DNA of 18,540 bases, taken from positions 1 to 18,540 of the forward strand of contig PJAB01000976.1 of NCBI GenBank assembly GCA_002887195.1, written 5' to 3'. The DNA comes from Chrysochromulina parva (taxonomy: Eukaryota; Haptophyta; Prymnesiales; Chrysochromulinaceae). Under the pieces are notes generated by a model that made no database searches, had not been told where the DNA came from, and worked only from the letters and a program-made list of their open reading frames with translations. Each line of letters starts with the position of its first letter. The first letter of the stretch is position 1. A program made the translations under genes and the position numbers. Of this stretch, positions 1 to 8,278 are shown piece by piece.

Positions 1-1
1 C

Positions 2-1042
2 GAGGACGACGCGCTGGCACTGCTTCGGCTGGTGCGCTTTCCGCTGCTGAGTCGCGAGTTTGTGCAAGAGACGGTGCACAACGAGCCGCTGCTGAGGACG
101 TTTGCTGGCATGCAGATGCTGAGCAATTATTTTTTCGGCGCCCTGCACGGCGACTCGGCGCGTCGTCGTATGGGCTTTGAGCAGCTCTACATTGTGGGCG
201 GGTACGATGGCAGTGATGCGTTGGCCACCTTTCACAGGTTCGACTCCATGGCAAATGTGTGGGAGGCGATGGCGCCGATGTCCACGGCACGATCCGGTTT
301 GGCGGCGGCGGCGGTTGATGGCAAGCTGTATGTGATGGACGGTGCTGATGATGATGGACACGGGCTCAGCTCCGTCGAGCGGTACGATCTGGCTAAGAAT
401 GCCTGGGAGGCAGTCGCACCAATGTCCACGGCACGATACGCTTTGGCGGCGGCGGCGGTTGATGGCAAGCTGTATGTGATGGGCGGCGCTGATGCTGATG
501 GACACACGCTCAGCTCTGTCGAGCAGTACGACTCCACGGCGAATGTGTGGGAGGCGATGCCGTCGATGTCCACGGCACGATCCGGTTTGGCGGCGGTGGC
601 GGTCGATGGCAAGCTGTATGTGATGGGCGGCAATGATACAGATGATGAGTCGTCGCTCAGCTCCGTCGAGCGGTACGATCTGGCTAAAAATGCCTGGGAG
701 GCAGTCGCACCGATGTCCACGGCACGAGACGGTTTTGCGGCTGCGGCGGTTGATGGCAAGCTGTATGTGATGGGCGGCTTTGACGGCCAAAACCGGCTCA
801 GCTCCGTCGAGCGGTACGATCCGGCGACAAATGCCTGGGAGGCAGTCGCACCAATGTCTACGGCACGAAGCTGTTCTGCAGCGGCGGTGTTCGATGGCAA
901 GCTGTATGTGATGGGCGGCCACGACGGCAAAAACTGGCTCAGCTCCGTCGAGCAGTATGATCCCGCGAAGAATGAGTGGGTGACAATGGCCAGCATGGTG
1001 CTCAATACAGGGACGCATTCCCTTTGTGCCGTATCCTTGTAG
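2..1042 (+). CDS. BACK-Kelch (KLHL-type) protein, 5' end outside window
   Basis: The frame is open from the first bases of the window, so this is the C-terminal part of a longer gene; no start codon should be placed here. The first ~30 residues (LALLRLVRFPLLSREFV, then HNEPLL) match the end of a BACK domain, which in this family sits between an N-terminal BTB domain and the Kelch propeller. Six Kelch blades follow, each with a (K/Q)LY(V/I)(M/V)GG-type strand, an S-(V/x)-E-x-YD segment and a tryptophan, the usual number for one closed propeller. The second blade has DG in place of the double glycine. Family members commonly act as substrate adaptors for Cullin-3 ubiquitin ligases; that role is inferred only, since the BTB part is not visible. 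The blades are almost identical in DNA, with a 141-147 bp period. It ends at TAG 1040-1042. Confidence 0.9.
   Translation, partial: EDDALALLRLVRFPLLSREFVQETVHNEPLLRTFAGMQMLSNYFFGALHGDSARRRMGFEQLYIVGGYDGSDALATFHRFDSMANVWEAMAPMSTARSGLAAAAVDGKLYVMDGADDDGHGLSSVERYDLAKNAWEAVAPMSTARYALAAAAVDGKLYVMGGADADGHTLSSVEQYDSTANVWEAMPSMSTARSGLAAVAVDGKLYVMGGNDTDDESSLSSVERYDLAKNAWEAVAPMSTARDGFAAAAVDGKLYVMGGFDGQNRLSSVERYDPATNAWEAVAPMSTARSCSAAAVFDGKLYVMGGHDGKNWLSSVEQYDPAKNEWVTMASMVLNTGTHSLCAVSL
283..930 (+). repeat. Tandem Kelch-blade DNA repeat, about 144 bp period
   Basis: The word gatggcaagctgtatgtgatg recurs near 317, 461, 605, 752 and 893, each time preceded by a copy of cacggcacga and a GCG-rich stretch. 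Spacing is 144, 144, 147 and 141 bp. The copies differ at few positions, including silent ones, so the similarity is at DNA level and not only protein level. Confidence 0.9.
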
Positions 1043-1479
1043 ACTACGGCCCTGATGCGAGAATTTTGCGAGAATTTTGCGGGGCTCATTCAGTTCCCAA
1101 ACAGGTGTGGGGAACCTAGGGCCTTATAAACATGAAAAATAGTAGACCACTCCCCCTTGGGTCAAGCGCTCGATGCGCGGATTGCGACGTTTGCGGGAGG
1201 CTGTTTCTGGGGGTTGGAGTTGGCGCTCCAGCGGACTCCTGGGACCTGGCGTGCTGTGCACCGTGCTACACACAGGAACTGATCAGGTTTGGATGATGTT
1301 CCATGTTGTGAGCAATGGCTGTGTTGAGATTACTAGTCTTGTGGGGATGTGTTTTTATAGTCTCTTGTCACGATACCAGTGTGATCACGGACATGAAGAT
1401 GCGCCTTCTCATGGACGCGCTGATTAATCTGAAGCACCTCATTTCACACCAGCTCTCCTCTCTATGAACTGAACTCGTA
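1043..1479. other. Intergenic region between Kelch and CDF genes
   Basis: 437 bp without a supported gene. Just after the Kelch stop there is a short direct repeat (gagaattttgc twice, about 1060-1082). A TATA-like cttataaac lies near 1124, more than 300 bp from the next start codon. An 84-codon open frame at 1173-1427 resembles nothing I know and is not called. The region presumably holds the 3' UTR of the Kelch gene and the promoter and 5' UTR of the transporter gene. Confidence 0.5.
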
Positions 1480-3121
1480 ATGTCCCATCTTGGGCTCACG
1501 CGTGCGACGTCGAGCGACGACGAGGAGCCCACACTCACCCCCCGCTCCGTTATCACCGCGCCGGCAGAGGAGGAGCCGGCAGCGGCCGTGACTTTCGTGC
1601 GCAGTGATGGCAGCGAGGCGTTGCTGAGTGGCTATCTGAGCGCCAAGGTGTCCCAGTCCCAGCTGGCAGGCTTCAGGCAGCGGCGGCTGCGGCAGTTCTA
1701 CATAGCGCAGAATGAGACCATCGACGTCCTCGTCGCAGACTTGAAGGGGGCGCAGCATCTTGCAGGGGGCGAGATGCAGCCCGAGGAAGGAAAACAAGCT
1801 CCGACCTATACAACCTGGGAGGTGCGAGCGGCGGTGAATGGCTCGTTTGCGCTCAACGTGGCGCTGCTCGTGGGCAAGCTGATCGCCACAATCATCTCCG
1901 GCTCGATGTCTGCGTTGGCCTCAACGGCGGACTCCGCCCTGGACCTCGTCTCCGGCTTCGTGCTCTTCGCTGTCCACCGCTCGATGGCGCGCAGCGACCC
2001 ATACAAGTACCCCGAGGGTAAGTCGCGCCTCGAGCCGATCGGTGTGGTGATGTTTGCGGTGGTCATGGGGATGTCGTCGCTGCAGATCATAATCTCGGCC
2101 ATCGAGAACCTCGTCAGTGTCTTCCAGGACGGCAGCGAGCTCGACCTCGGCCCGCTCACAATCGGCATCCTCGTCAGTACCATCGTGCTCAAGTTCGGCG
2201 CCCTTCTCGCTTGCCGGTCGATCGCCGCAAAGATCCAGTCCTCCTCAGTCGAGACGTACGCGCAGGACCACTTCAACGACGTGCTCACGAACAGCGTGGC
2301 GGTGGTCGCGGTGCTGCTCGCGTGGTGGCAGCCGAATACGCTCGCCTTCCTCGACCCCTTGGGCGCGATCCTGATCGCCTTATGGATCCTCGTCTCGTGG
2401 CTCTCAACCGCCCTCACATACGTGGCCAAGCTGGTAGGCCTCGTGGCGCCACCGGAGCTCGTGCGCCGGCTGACGCACCTCGTGTTCTCGCACGACCCTC
2501 GGGTGCTCAAGGTGGACACCTGCCGCGCGTATCATTTCGGGGAGCGTTTCCTAGTGGAGGTCGAGATCGTGATGCTGCCCGAGACGACGCTGCGGGAATC
2601 ACATGATGTGGGGATCACGCTGCAGGTGAGAAGGCCGACTGATGGCCACTGATGACGACTGATGACGACTGATGATGTGGGGATCACGCTGCAGGTGAGG
2701 AGGCCGACTGATGGCCACTGATGACCACTGATGACCACTGATGACGACTGATGGCCCCGGGTGGCCTCTCTGATGGCCCAGCTGCTTGCCACTGATGACC
2801 TCTAGATGACCTCCACTGATGACCTCTCTGATTGCCTCTTGAGTACCTCCGAGTGCGCCTGAGTGCGCGCCTGATGGTTGCTCGCAGCATAAGCTCGAGC
2901 GGCTCGAGGAAGTCGAGCGCGCCTTCGTGCACATCGACTACCAGATCCGAGACGTGGATGACCATGACCCTCGCACACCCGTCGCGCGCAAGACTGTCGA
3001 GGCGACCACCGCCCGTCTCGGCGCCGCTCGCGTGCGGCGTGCGAGCGAAGAGGGGGAGGACATGGCGCTCTGCCACTCTGTCGAGATGACGAGCACCAGC
3101 AGCGGCGGAGGTGCCGTGTGA
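1480..3121 (+). CDS. Cation diffusion facilitator, Mn-CDF (MTP8-11-like) transporter; exons 1480-2625 and 2888-3121
   Basis: Predicted 459-residue membrane transporter exporting divalent metal, most likely Mn2+, into an organelle or out of the cytosol by proton antiport (family knowledge). The FYxxQNExID motif before the membrane domain (about residues 73-82) is typical of Mn-CDFs. Six helices lie about at 121-140, 143-165, 185-212, 223-248, 267-284 and 289-320. The metal site is DSALD (151-155) in helix 2 and DHFND (263-267) in helix 5. The DxxxD/DxxxD pair is the Mn-CDF signature, whereas Zn-CDFs usually have HxxxD. The C-terminal cytosolic fold runs across the splice: HDVGITLQ, then HKLERLEEVERAFVHIDYQ, as in plant MTPs. 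Reading through the donor meets a stop after eight residues, which supports the intron. The ATG at 1480 starts an acidic N-terminal tail. The tail after the fold (about 405-459) is not conserved. Confidence 0.93.
2603..2740 (+). repeat. 69-bp tandem duplication of exon end plus splice donor
   Basis: 2603-2671 and 2672-2740 are copies that differ at only a few positions. Each contains gatgtggggatcacgctgca, then the g of the CAG and a gtgag donor. The first copy spans the true exon/intron junction and the second lies inside the intron. The second copy reads CAG|GTGAGG, so it could serve as both acceptor and donor. Confidence 0.9.
2626..2887 (+). other. Intron of the CDF gene (262 bp, phase 0)
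   Basis: The donor is CTGCAG|GTGAG at 2625/2626 and the acceptor is GCTCGCAG at 2887. The joined product is a continuous CDF C-terminal domain. Most of the intron is a degenerate minisatellite of about 9-10 bp units such as ctgatgacca and ctgatgacga, followed by ctgattgcctct-type units. It also contains a second copy of the exon end and donor (see the repeat at 2603-2740). Confidence 0.88.
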
Positions 3122-3200
3122 GATCGCTGCTGCGTCAGGATGCCCTCTGAGAGTGCCGAGCCACGGGCCGAACGGGGAGAGCTCTCGTGAACGTGAGACG

Positions 3201-3243
3201 TCGCCCATGTACTGTCGCCCGTGTACTGTTGCCCGTGGTACCG
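3201..3243. repeat. Short tandem repeat, 14-bp unit, three copies
   Basis: Units tcgcccatgtactg, tcgcccgtgtactg and ttgcccgtggtaccg follow each other directly. The third is one base longer. The function is unknown. Confidence 0.8.
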
Positions 3244-3699
3244 TCGCCAGGGAGTCCAGAGGGTCCGGTCTAGGTCCGGTCCGCGCCAGGGTCGGGGTCC
3301 GGGGTGGCACAACCGCGTTCATGTGTGAATACTGGTCGAGAATATTGGTGGGTGTCTGTGCATGGTGTCTGTGACCGCGATCGCGTCAGATCTCATCAAC
3401 ATCTACGTACTCAGCTCGTAACCGGACCGGCTCATCGCTCCCGTCACGTTCGTCGAATCACGAATGGCGCCCGGGCCGGACGTCCAACGTGTGGACTGTG
3501 GTTGCAAGAATCGGTGGCGGGGCCATTTGCCGCGCCAGGACGACCCCGCTGCCGAACTTGCCCTGCCAGGAGCGGTTTGGCGCGCCCCTTCGATCCGGTC
3601 CCTCCCACTAGTCCACCCGGCGTGGAGGACGGGCCCGGGCCGGCGCGCGGGCGACGTTAGACCGACTTGCGACGAGCGACGGCTACCGTGCACGGTTTG

Positions 3700-3715
3700 G
3701 GTATAGCGGTATACC
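3700..3715. repeat. Small inverted repeat ggtata-gcgg-tatacc
   Basis: A perfect 6-bp stem with a 4-base loop, shortly after a gtgcac palindrome. A similar GGTATA/TATACC-type palindrome occurs upstream of the minus-strand gene at 6036-6056. No role can be assigned. Confidence 0.5.
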
Positions 3716-4088
3716 GAATTCGCGTGTCGCCGCAACGGGCCGCGGTACTATTGGGGCGTACATGACTAATGTCGCGCGTAAGTCCGATATGTCGGGCGCG
3801 TTCGGCTCCCGTGCGGGTCGCCCCGTGCGTGGACGGAGCGAGGACGCTCCGGACGGCGTCCGCGACGGCGCGGCCGGGCGGCCGCGGCGACACCGCGAAT
3901 TTTATCATTATCAAAGACCCCACCGGCCGTCCGAAGACCGGTCCGGTAAGCCGCGGGGGTCGCGTCGGGGCACTACATGCCGTGCCGACATGTTATTGAT
4001 ATTGAGTTAAAGTACGGTCATCTCTAATCTCACAGTCTCATTAGTATATACGAAATGCTGGCTACTTCGGCACTAGCGCCTTGCTCTC

Positions 4089-5870
4089 CTAGCCTTGCAC
4101 GAACCCTCGGGCTGAGCCGGGCGTGCCACCGCCGGCTCCACCTCCAGCTCGAGCTCCACGCCCGCCTGGATGAGTTGTGCCAATCGGCGCTGGACCAGGC
4201 GTCCCGAAGGCAGTGGCTTGCCCCATGCCTCTACGACTGGTCTCTTGCTCCCATCGGTCAGCTACGAAAGCCGAATTCGACGGCACTAGCGCTGCCTGAC
4301 CCGATGGCGGGAGCCATGGCGCGGAAGCGGGGGTCGTCGGGCGATGTGGTGATCGGGGCGGCGAGCGGGGCGGCGAGTGGGACGGCGATGCCGCAGCAGG
4401 CGGTCGTTGCGACGTCGGCAATTGCGACGAGGGCCCTGCACGCGGCGACACCGTCGTTGGAGGCGGCGTTGGAGGCGGTGCCGTTGGAGGAGGTGGCAAC
4501 GTCGTTGTCATCTGGGCGCGCAGCATGCCCTCCTCAAGATCATGCACGAGCTCTGCAAACTCGATCAGGTCTATGTTGCCGTCCGGCGTATCGTCGTACC
4601 GCTGCAGCATCGCGCTCGCCCCTGGTGCACTCAAGTTGACGCCATAGTGTCGCAGGACCGCGTTCAGCTCGCGCCGGTCGATGAAGCCGCTCTGGTCGGC
4701 GTCAAAGAAGTCGAACGCCTCTACCACGCGCGCCGGCACGCGCACGCGCTTGGGCGTGGGCGTCTGGCTCGGCAGCGCCTCCCAAGTGCCGCCCTCCCCG
4801 TCATGCACTTTGAGCGAGCCGCTCGACTGACGCGGCTGACAGCAGCGGCACAGCAGCGCGGTGACCAAGGCCACGAGCCCCAGCGCTAAGAGCACGAGCC
4901 CCGATGCAAACGTCCAGAAGCCGTCGGCGGTCTGCGAGATCGGCGTGTGGGTGGTGCTCTCGATGGCTGCCTCGACTGCGAAGCCGACGCTCTGCTCTGC
5001 GAAGCCGAACGACGGCTTCGCAGTTGAGGTGAAACGATGCAAAGCGTCGGGGAGCAGCGGCGGCCGGGGCGGCGCGGGAGGCGTCGGCGGCGAAGGCGGA
5101 AGGCAATTGTTGCACGTCGTGAAGCACTGGGCCATCACCCACGCCTCGTTGCAATGAGCGCCCGTGTTGCCAATCCAGTGAATGCACTCGGCCGAGGTGT
5201 CCGCTTGGAAGGTGGAGCACCGCGGTGGGATGGGAGGTGGCTTGGGTGAGGGCGGCGAGGGCGGTGGGTCCGGCGAGGGTGGCGGAGGTGACGGCGGGTC
5301 CGGCGAGGGTGGCGGAGGCGAGGGTGGCGGCAATGGACAGGGAGGTGGAGGCCGTGATGGCGGTGGTGTTGCAGGACCGGGTGGCAACGAGGGCGGAGGC
5401 GGCGACGGCTGCGGAGGAAACGGAGTCGGTGGCGGAGGCTCTGCGGGCGGTGGCGGTGGGGGGCATGAGGGCGGAGGTGGCGACGGCTCCGGAGGAATCG
5501 GCGGCGGTGGTGATGGCGAAGGCGGCGGCGGCGGTGGCCTGGAGGGTGGCGGCGGCAGGGGTGGAGATGACGGTGGCGGCGAAGACGGCGGCGCCGGAGG
5601 CAAGGGCGGCGGAGGCGGAGGAGGTGGCGGTGGTTCGGATGGTGGTGGCGATGGCGAACAGGCGCAGCACTGATCAGCCTGAGCAGCCATCGCGATACTG
5701 TGCGAGTGAGCGGCCTCAACAAGTGGGCGCACATAGAATATCCAGCAGCCACCGAATCCTATAGATGTGCCACCAATGACGAGGAACACAGCGTAGATGC
5801 CCTCGGCAATGCTCGGGCAGCGCAGCGCGAAGAGCGGCACCCGACCTCTCTCGTGGTCTTCAAGAACCAT
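4089..5870 (-). CDS. Proline-rich, ShK-like and EF-hand membrane protein (593 aa)
   Basis: The first ATG in frame is at 5870 and the stop is at 4091-4089. Order of parts: a hydrophobic signal-anchor helix (about 22-47); a cysteine-containing linker (CCAC, 68-71); a proline/serine-rich segment (about 72-217) of the pherophorin/extensin kind; a six-cysteine ShK-like domain (C218 to C256, with HW after the second cysteine and CNNC at the end); a second helix (about 318-341) followed by CRCC; then two canonical EF-hand loops (D390-E401, ligands D, D, S, D, E; and D426-E437, ligands D, T, D, N, D, E); and a Pro/Ser/Gly-rich tail. The inferred topology puts the proline-rich and ShK parts outside or in a lumen and the EF-hands in the cytosol. 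I know no named family with this full order; the function is unknown, though Ca2+ sensing linked to the cell covering is plausible. Confidence 0.85.
   Translation of the reverse strand: MVLEDHERGRVPLFALRCPSIAEGIYAVFLVIGGTSIGFGGCWIFYVRPLVEAAHSHSIAMAAQADQCCACSPSPPPSEPPPPPPPPPPLPPAPPSSPPPSSPPLPPPPSRPPPPPPSPSPPPPIPPEPSPPPPSCPPPPPPAEPPPPTPFPPQPSPPPPSLPPGPATPPPSRPPPPCPLPPPSPPPPSPDPPSPPPPSPDPPPSPPSPKPPPIPPRCSTFQADTSAECIHWIGNTGAHCNEAWVMAQCFTTCNNCLPPSPPTPPAPPRPPLLPDALHRFTSTAKPSFGFAEQSVGFAVEAAIESTTHTPISQTADGFWTFASGLVLLALGLVALVTALLCRCCQPRQSSGSLKVHDGEGGTWEALPSQTPTPKRVRVPARVVEAFDFFDADQSGFIDRRELNAVLRHYGVNLSAPGASAMLQRYDDTPDGNIDLIEFAELVHDLEEGMLRAQMTTTLPPPPTAPPPTPPPTTVSPRAGPSSQLPTSQRPPAAASPSHSPPRSPPRSPHRPTTPASAPWLPPSGQAALVPSNSAFVADRWEQETSRRGMGQATAFGTPGPAPIGTTHPGGRGARAGGGAGGGTPGSARGFVQG
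5103..5219 (-). other. ShK-like six-cysteine domain
   Basis: The cysteine spacing is C-x10-C-x10-C-x8-C-x3-C-x2-C, with HW after the second cysteine. This matches the ShKT pattern found as an accessory extracellular module in many algal and animal proteins. It is a small disulfide-held domain here, not evidence of a toxin. Confidence 0.75.
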
Positions 5871-6313
5871 GCGTGCTTGTGTCCGTCTTGCTCCCTGAGG
5901 GGTATTGAGCGAACGCTGAACTCCCACGGAGCGGCAGCTTGGGCGTGCTCAGAGCACCAGGCTGACCGACCCAGCGGTGCACCAGAGCGAGCGAGCGAGA
6001 CGAGCCAAAAGCATTCGGCCCAACTATCCGGCGCTACCGGTATTGGGTATACCGGTCCGTTCTCAAAATGGGTTTCCATCTTTTTCCTCTTTCGCGGCAC
6101 GGGAGGTGCGGGTTCCCCGAGGTTCGTGAACTAGTGTTGTTCTTTATAAGCCGTGGCTATTTGCCTGCACATTCACTGGCCCACATTTTCGATAGACCCG
6201 ACGGAGGGCGAGGGTGGCTGCGTTGATATCCTGGACCGGTCCTTCGGTCGGTGTTCACTTCGTACGCCGTGCTCCTCCCCCATCCTCGTCGCCAATGCGG
6301 CGCACGTGTACTC
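5871..6313. other. Intergenic region between two minus-strand genes
   Basis: 443 bp that should contain the 3' end of the SF3B2 transcript and the promoter of the ShK/EF-hand gene. The frame of the latter stays open without ATG to about 5927, so a small upstream exon cannot be excluded. A perfect 8-bp inverted repeat lies at 6036-6056. No supported gene is present. Confidence 0.5.
6036..6056. repeat. Perfect inverted repeat accggtat-tgggt-ataccggt
   Basis: 8-bp arms with a 5-base spacer, about 165 bp upstream of the ShK/EF-hand start and 260 bp past the SF3B2 stop. It could be a dimer-type protein binding site or a transcript hairpin; neither can be shown from sequence. Confidence 0.55.
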
Positions 6314-8233
6314 TTAATCTCGGCCACGATTCTTCTGGCTCTCGAGCTTGCGCTTACGCTTGCGCTCCTGCTCCTCGATGATATCCGACATGTCCTCGGG
6401 CGCGCTCTCCTTGCGCTCAGCCTGGCGCTGCTGCTCATAGCGCGCGCGCAGCGCCCCTTCATCGAGCTTCTCGAGGTCCGATGGGTCGAGAGCGAGCTCG
6501 ACGCCGTCCGAGCCTTTGCCCACCCGCCGGCCTGCGCCGCCGCCGCCACCAGGGCGGTTCGCCGCCGCTGGGCCAGTCCCGATGCCCGGAGGCGGCGGCG
6601 GCGGTACGATGTAGCCATGGGTGGAGCCAAAGGCGGCGGAGCCGATCCTTGATTCCGTCTGCTGGAGCACCTGGTACAGCTGCGGAGCCGGGCCCGCCCC
6701 GGTCGCGCCAGGCGTGTCGAGGCCTTCGGAGAAGGCTGAGGGTGTGCCCAGACCATCAGCAGTCTGCTTGCGCAGGTTGATCGCATCGGGAGTGGCCATC
6801 CCTGAGGGCGCCATCGAAGAGATGGAGGCGATGCCGTCGGCGATGTCATCCTCGGTGCCCGCGACCGAACCGTCCTGGCCGCCGCCCTCCCCGTCATCGC
6901 CAACCGCATCGTCGTCCTCGTCCTCGTCGGCCTCCTCCATCGCGCCCCAAGGCTCATGACTCACCCCCGCCTCGAGCCGCTCCTTCTCCTCGCGCTCCGC
7001 CGATCCGAACACGTCGCCGTACAGGGGCCGTCCCAGCTCGTCGACGGGCGGCTTGCCCCAGCCGCCCACGTGGTACCCGTAGCTCGCACCCGTCGGGATG
7101 GGCGCATTCAGCCCCGGAATCTTGAGGTTCGGGTAGCTGGGCGGCGGCCCATAGCGCTGCATGTTCACCAGCCACGGGGGCGGACCTCCAACGGTCATCT
7201 CGAGCGCCCCGATGAGCTCGGCGGACAGATGGCCCGGCCGCTTCACACGCAGGTGCGCCTCGTGCTCCTTGCCCTCGTAGTACAGGTCGCCGTGCTTGGT
7301 CAGCCGCGGCTTGGTCTGGTACTTGAAAAAGGCGTCGTGCAGCACCTGGTAATCGATGTCAATCTTGCCCATCTTGGGCTGCATCTTCTCCTTCATCTTG
7401 CTCTTCATCTTCTTCGCCTGCTCCCTCTCGAGGACGGCATTGCGGATGCGCTCGATGCCGGTCGCCGCGATGAAGTCGGGCAGCTGGAACGGCGGCTTCT
7501 CCATCCCGCGCTTGCCCATCAAAAACTTCCTCTTCTGGCACCAGTGCTTGGGGACCGGGATCGAGTTGCGGTACGCCTTGAGCTGGACGAGGAGGCGCGG
7601 GTCCTCGGAGGTGGTATCCCACGCCTCGACGACCTCGGGCTTGCTCACGAGCTGCTTGAGCTCCGCGATCGTCAGCCGCTTCTCGCGCTTGCGCGCGCGC
7701 TTCGACAGCTCCTTTGGCTCGTCGTCAGCGCCACCCTTGGACAGCGCCGACGCGCCACCCGCATTGGACGAGTGCTTGTCGCCGGCACCGCCCTCGGCCT
7801 CGACATCCGCGCTGGCGCCGCCCCCGACGCCGTTCATCAGCTCCTCCGCAGTCGAGAAGTGCCCGAAGACCGACGCAAACTCGGCAAACGCCGGGCTGCT
7901 CAGCACCTCGTTGCGCAAGGAGACGTACTCGACGCTCACGCGCGGCGCGGCGGCGCCGTTGCCGTTGCCGCTGCCGCTGCCGTTGCTGCCGCTGCTGCTC
8001 GGACCCGCACCGCCGCTGCTCCCTGTCGCCGATGCCGCCGACTTGCGCGCCTTGGCCGCCGCCTTCTTCTTCTCCTTCTTCCTGCGGTTCTTCATGGAGG
8101 CGAAGGACGAGGCGACCGATTCCGTGTCGGTGCCGGTGTCGGTGTGCATGCCGTACACCGTCGAGCCGACGTCGCTCTCATCGGGCTCGTCCGAGGGCTC
8201 CGCGGCCACGAGCATCACACTATCGTCCTCCAT
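6314..8233 (-). CDS. SF3B2: Splicing factor 3b subunit 2 (SF3B2 / SAP145 / Cus1 homologue), 639 aa
   Basis: SF3B2 is part of the U2 snRNP SF3b complex that helps hold the branch site during early spliceosome assembly in the nucleus. The identification is secure. The DUF382 region (about 186-312) contains VVEAWDTTSEDPRLLVQLKA and VPKHWCQKRKFL. The PSP region (about 328-380) contains RPGHLSAELIGAL and GPPPSYPNLKIPGLNAPIP, followed by GWGKPPVDELGRPLYGDVFG. Further matches are the acidic stretch, a TPDAINLRKQ segment (T plus proline-rich phosphosite-like region), and the late PEDMSDIIEEQERKRKRK. The N-terminus is lysine-rich and Ser/Gly low-complexity, with no SAP domain. The protein is shorter than human SF3B2 (895 aa) and ends without the KYKEFKF-like tail. 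The ATG at 8233 abuts the candidate ATG of the plus-strand chromodomain gene. No intron is visible. Confidence 0.97.
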   Translation of the reverse strand: MEDDSVMLVAAEPSDEPDESDVGSTVYGMHTDTGTDTESVASSFASMKNRRKKEKKKAAAKARKSAASATGSSGGAGPSSSGSNGSGSGNGNGAAAPRVSVEYVSLRNEVLSSPAFAEFASVFGHFSTAEELMNGVGGGASADVEAEGGAGDKHSSNAGGASALSKGGADDEPKELSKRARKREKRLTIAELKQLVSKPEVVEAWDTTSEDPRLLVQLKAYRNSIPVPKHWCQKRKFLMGKRGMEKPPFQLPDFIAATGIERIRNAVLEREQAKKMKSKMKEKMQPKMGKIDIDYQVLHDAFFKYQTKPRLTKHGDLYYEGKEHEAHLRVKRPGHLSAELIGALEMTVGGPPPWLVNMQRYGPPPSYPNLKIPGLNAPIPTGASYGYHVGGWGKPPVDELGRPLYGDVFGSAEREEKERLEAGVSHEPWGAMEEADEDEDDDAVGDDGEGGGQDGSVAGTEDDIADGIASISSMAPSGMATPDAINLRKQTADGLGTPSAFSEGLDTPGATGAGPAPQLYQVLQQTESRIGSAAFGSTHGYIVPPPPPPGIGTGPAAANRPGGGGGAGRRVGKGSDGVELALDPSDLEKLDEGALRARYEQQRQAERKESAPEDMSDIIEEQERKRKRKLESQKNRGRD

Positions 8234-8278
8234 ATGTTTCGTGCCGCGTGGCGAAGTGCTCGCAACGGCGCCTCGATG
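8231..8278. promoter_or_regulatory. Divergent start region shared by SF3B2 and the chromodomain gene
   Basis: The palindrome CATATG at 8231-8236 holds the minus-strand ATG of SF3B2 (8233-8231) and an in-frame plus-strand ATG (8234-8236) for the chromodomain gene. A second in-frame plus-strand ATG is at 8276. Whichever start is used, the gap between the two coding regions is 0-42 bp. At least one 5' UTR and promoter must therefore overlap the other gene or lie in an unrecognised upstream exon. Confidence 0.55.

Larger units (their letters stand above)
3122..4088. other. Gene-poor, CpG-rich region
   Basis: 967 bp between the CDF stop and the end of the minus-strand ShK/EF-hand gene. Several open frames of 64-118 codons exist on both strands, but none resembles a known protein. 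Visible structure: a 14-bp tandem repeat at 3201-3243, a ggtccggt pair at 3262-3280, a short hairpin at 3700-3715, and strongly CG-rich DNA around 3790-3960. Two transcription units converge here, so both 3' UTRs probably lie in it. Confidence 0.5.

Noticed and set aside
232..1089. 285-codon minus-strand frame opposite the Kelch gene
   Set aside because: Its repeats mirror the Kelch blades; the Kelch and BACK motifs fix the coding strand.
1173..1427. 84-codon plus-strand open frame before the CDF gene
   Set aside because: No recognisable domain, no splice support and no codon pattern like the neighbours.
3762..4010. Overlapping 76-82 codon frames in the CpG-rich region
   Set aside because: Arg/Gly/Pro composition reflects CG-rich DNA only; no domain or conserved start context.
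5182..5673. Glycine-rich open frame on the plus strand
   Set aside because: It is the reverse complement of the proline-rich segment of the minus-strand gene, which carries the helices, ShK domain and EF-hands.
6956..8233. Upstream extension of the chromodomain frame, open for 426 codons opposite SF3B2
   Set aside because: SF3B2 on the minus strand is unmistakable. The antisense frame is open because of high GC at codon third positions, and its translation is Leu/Arg-rich without domains.
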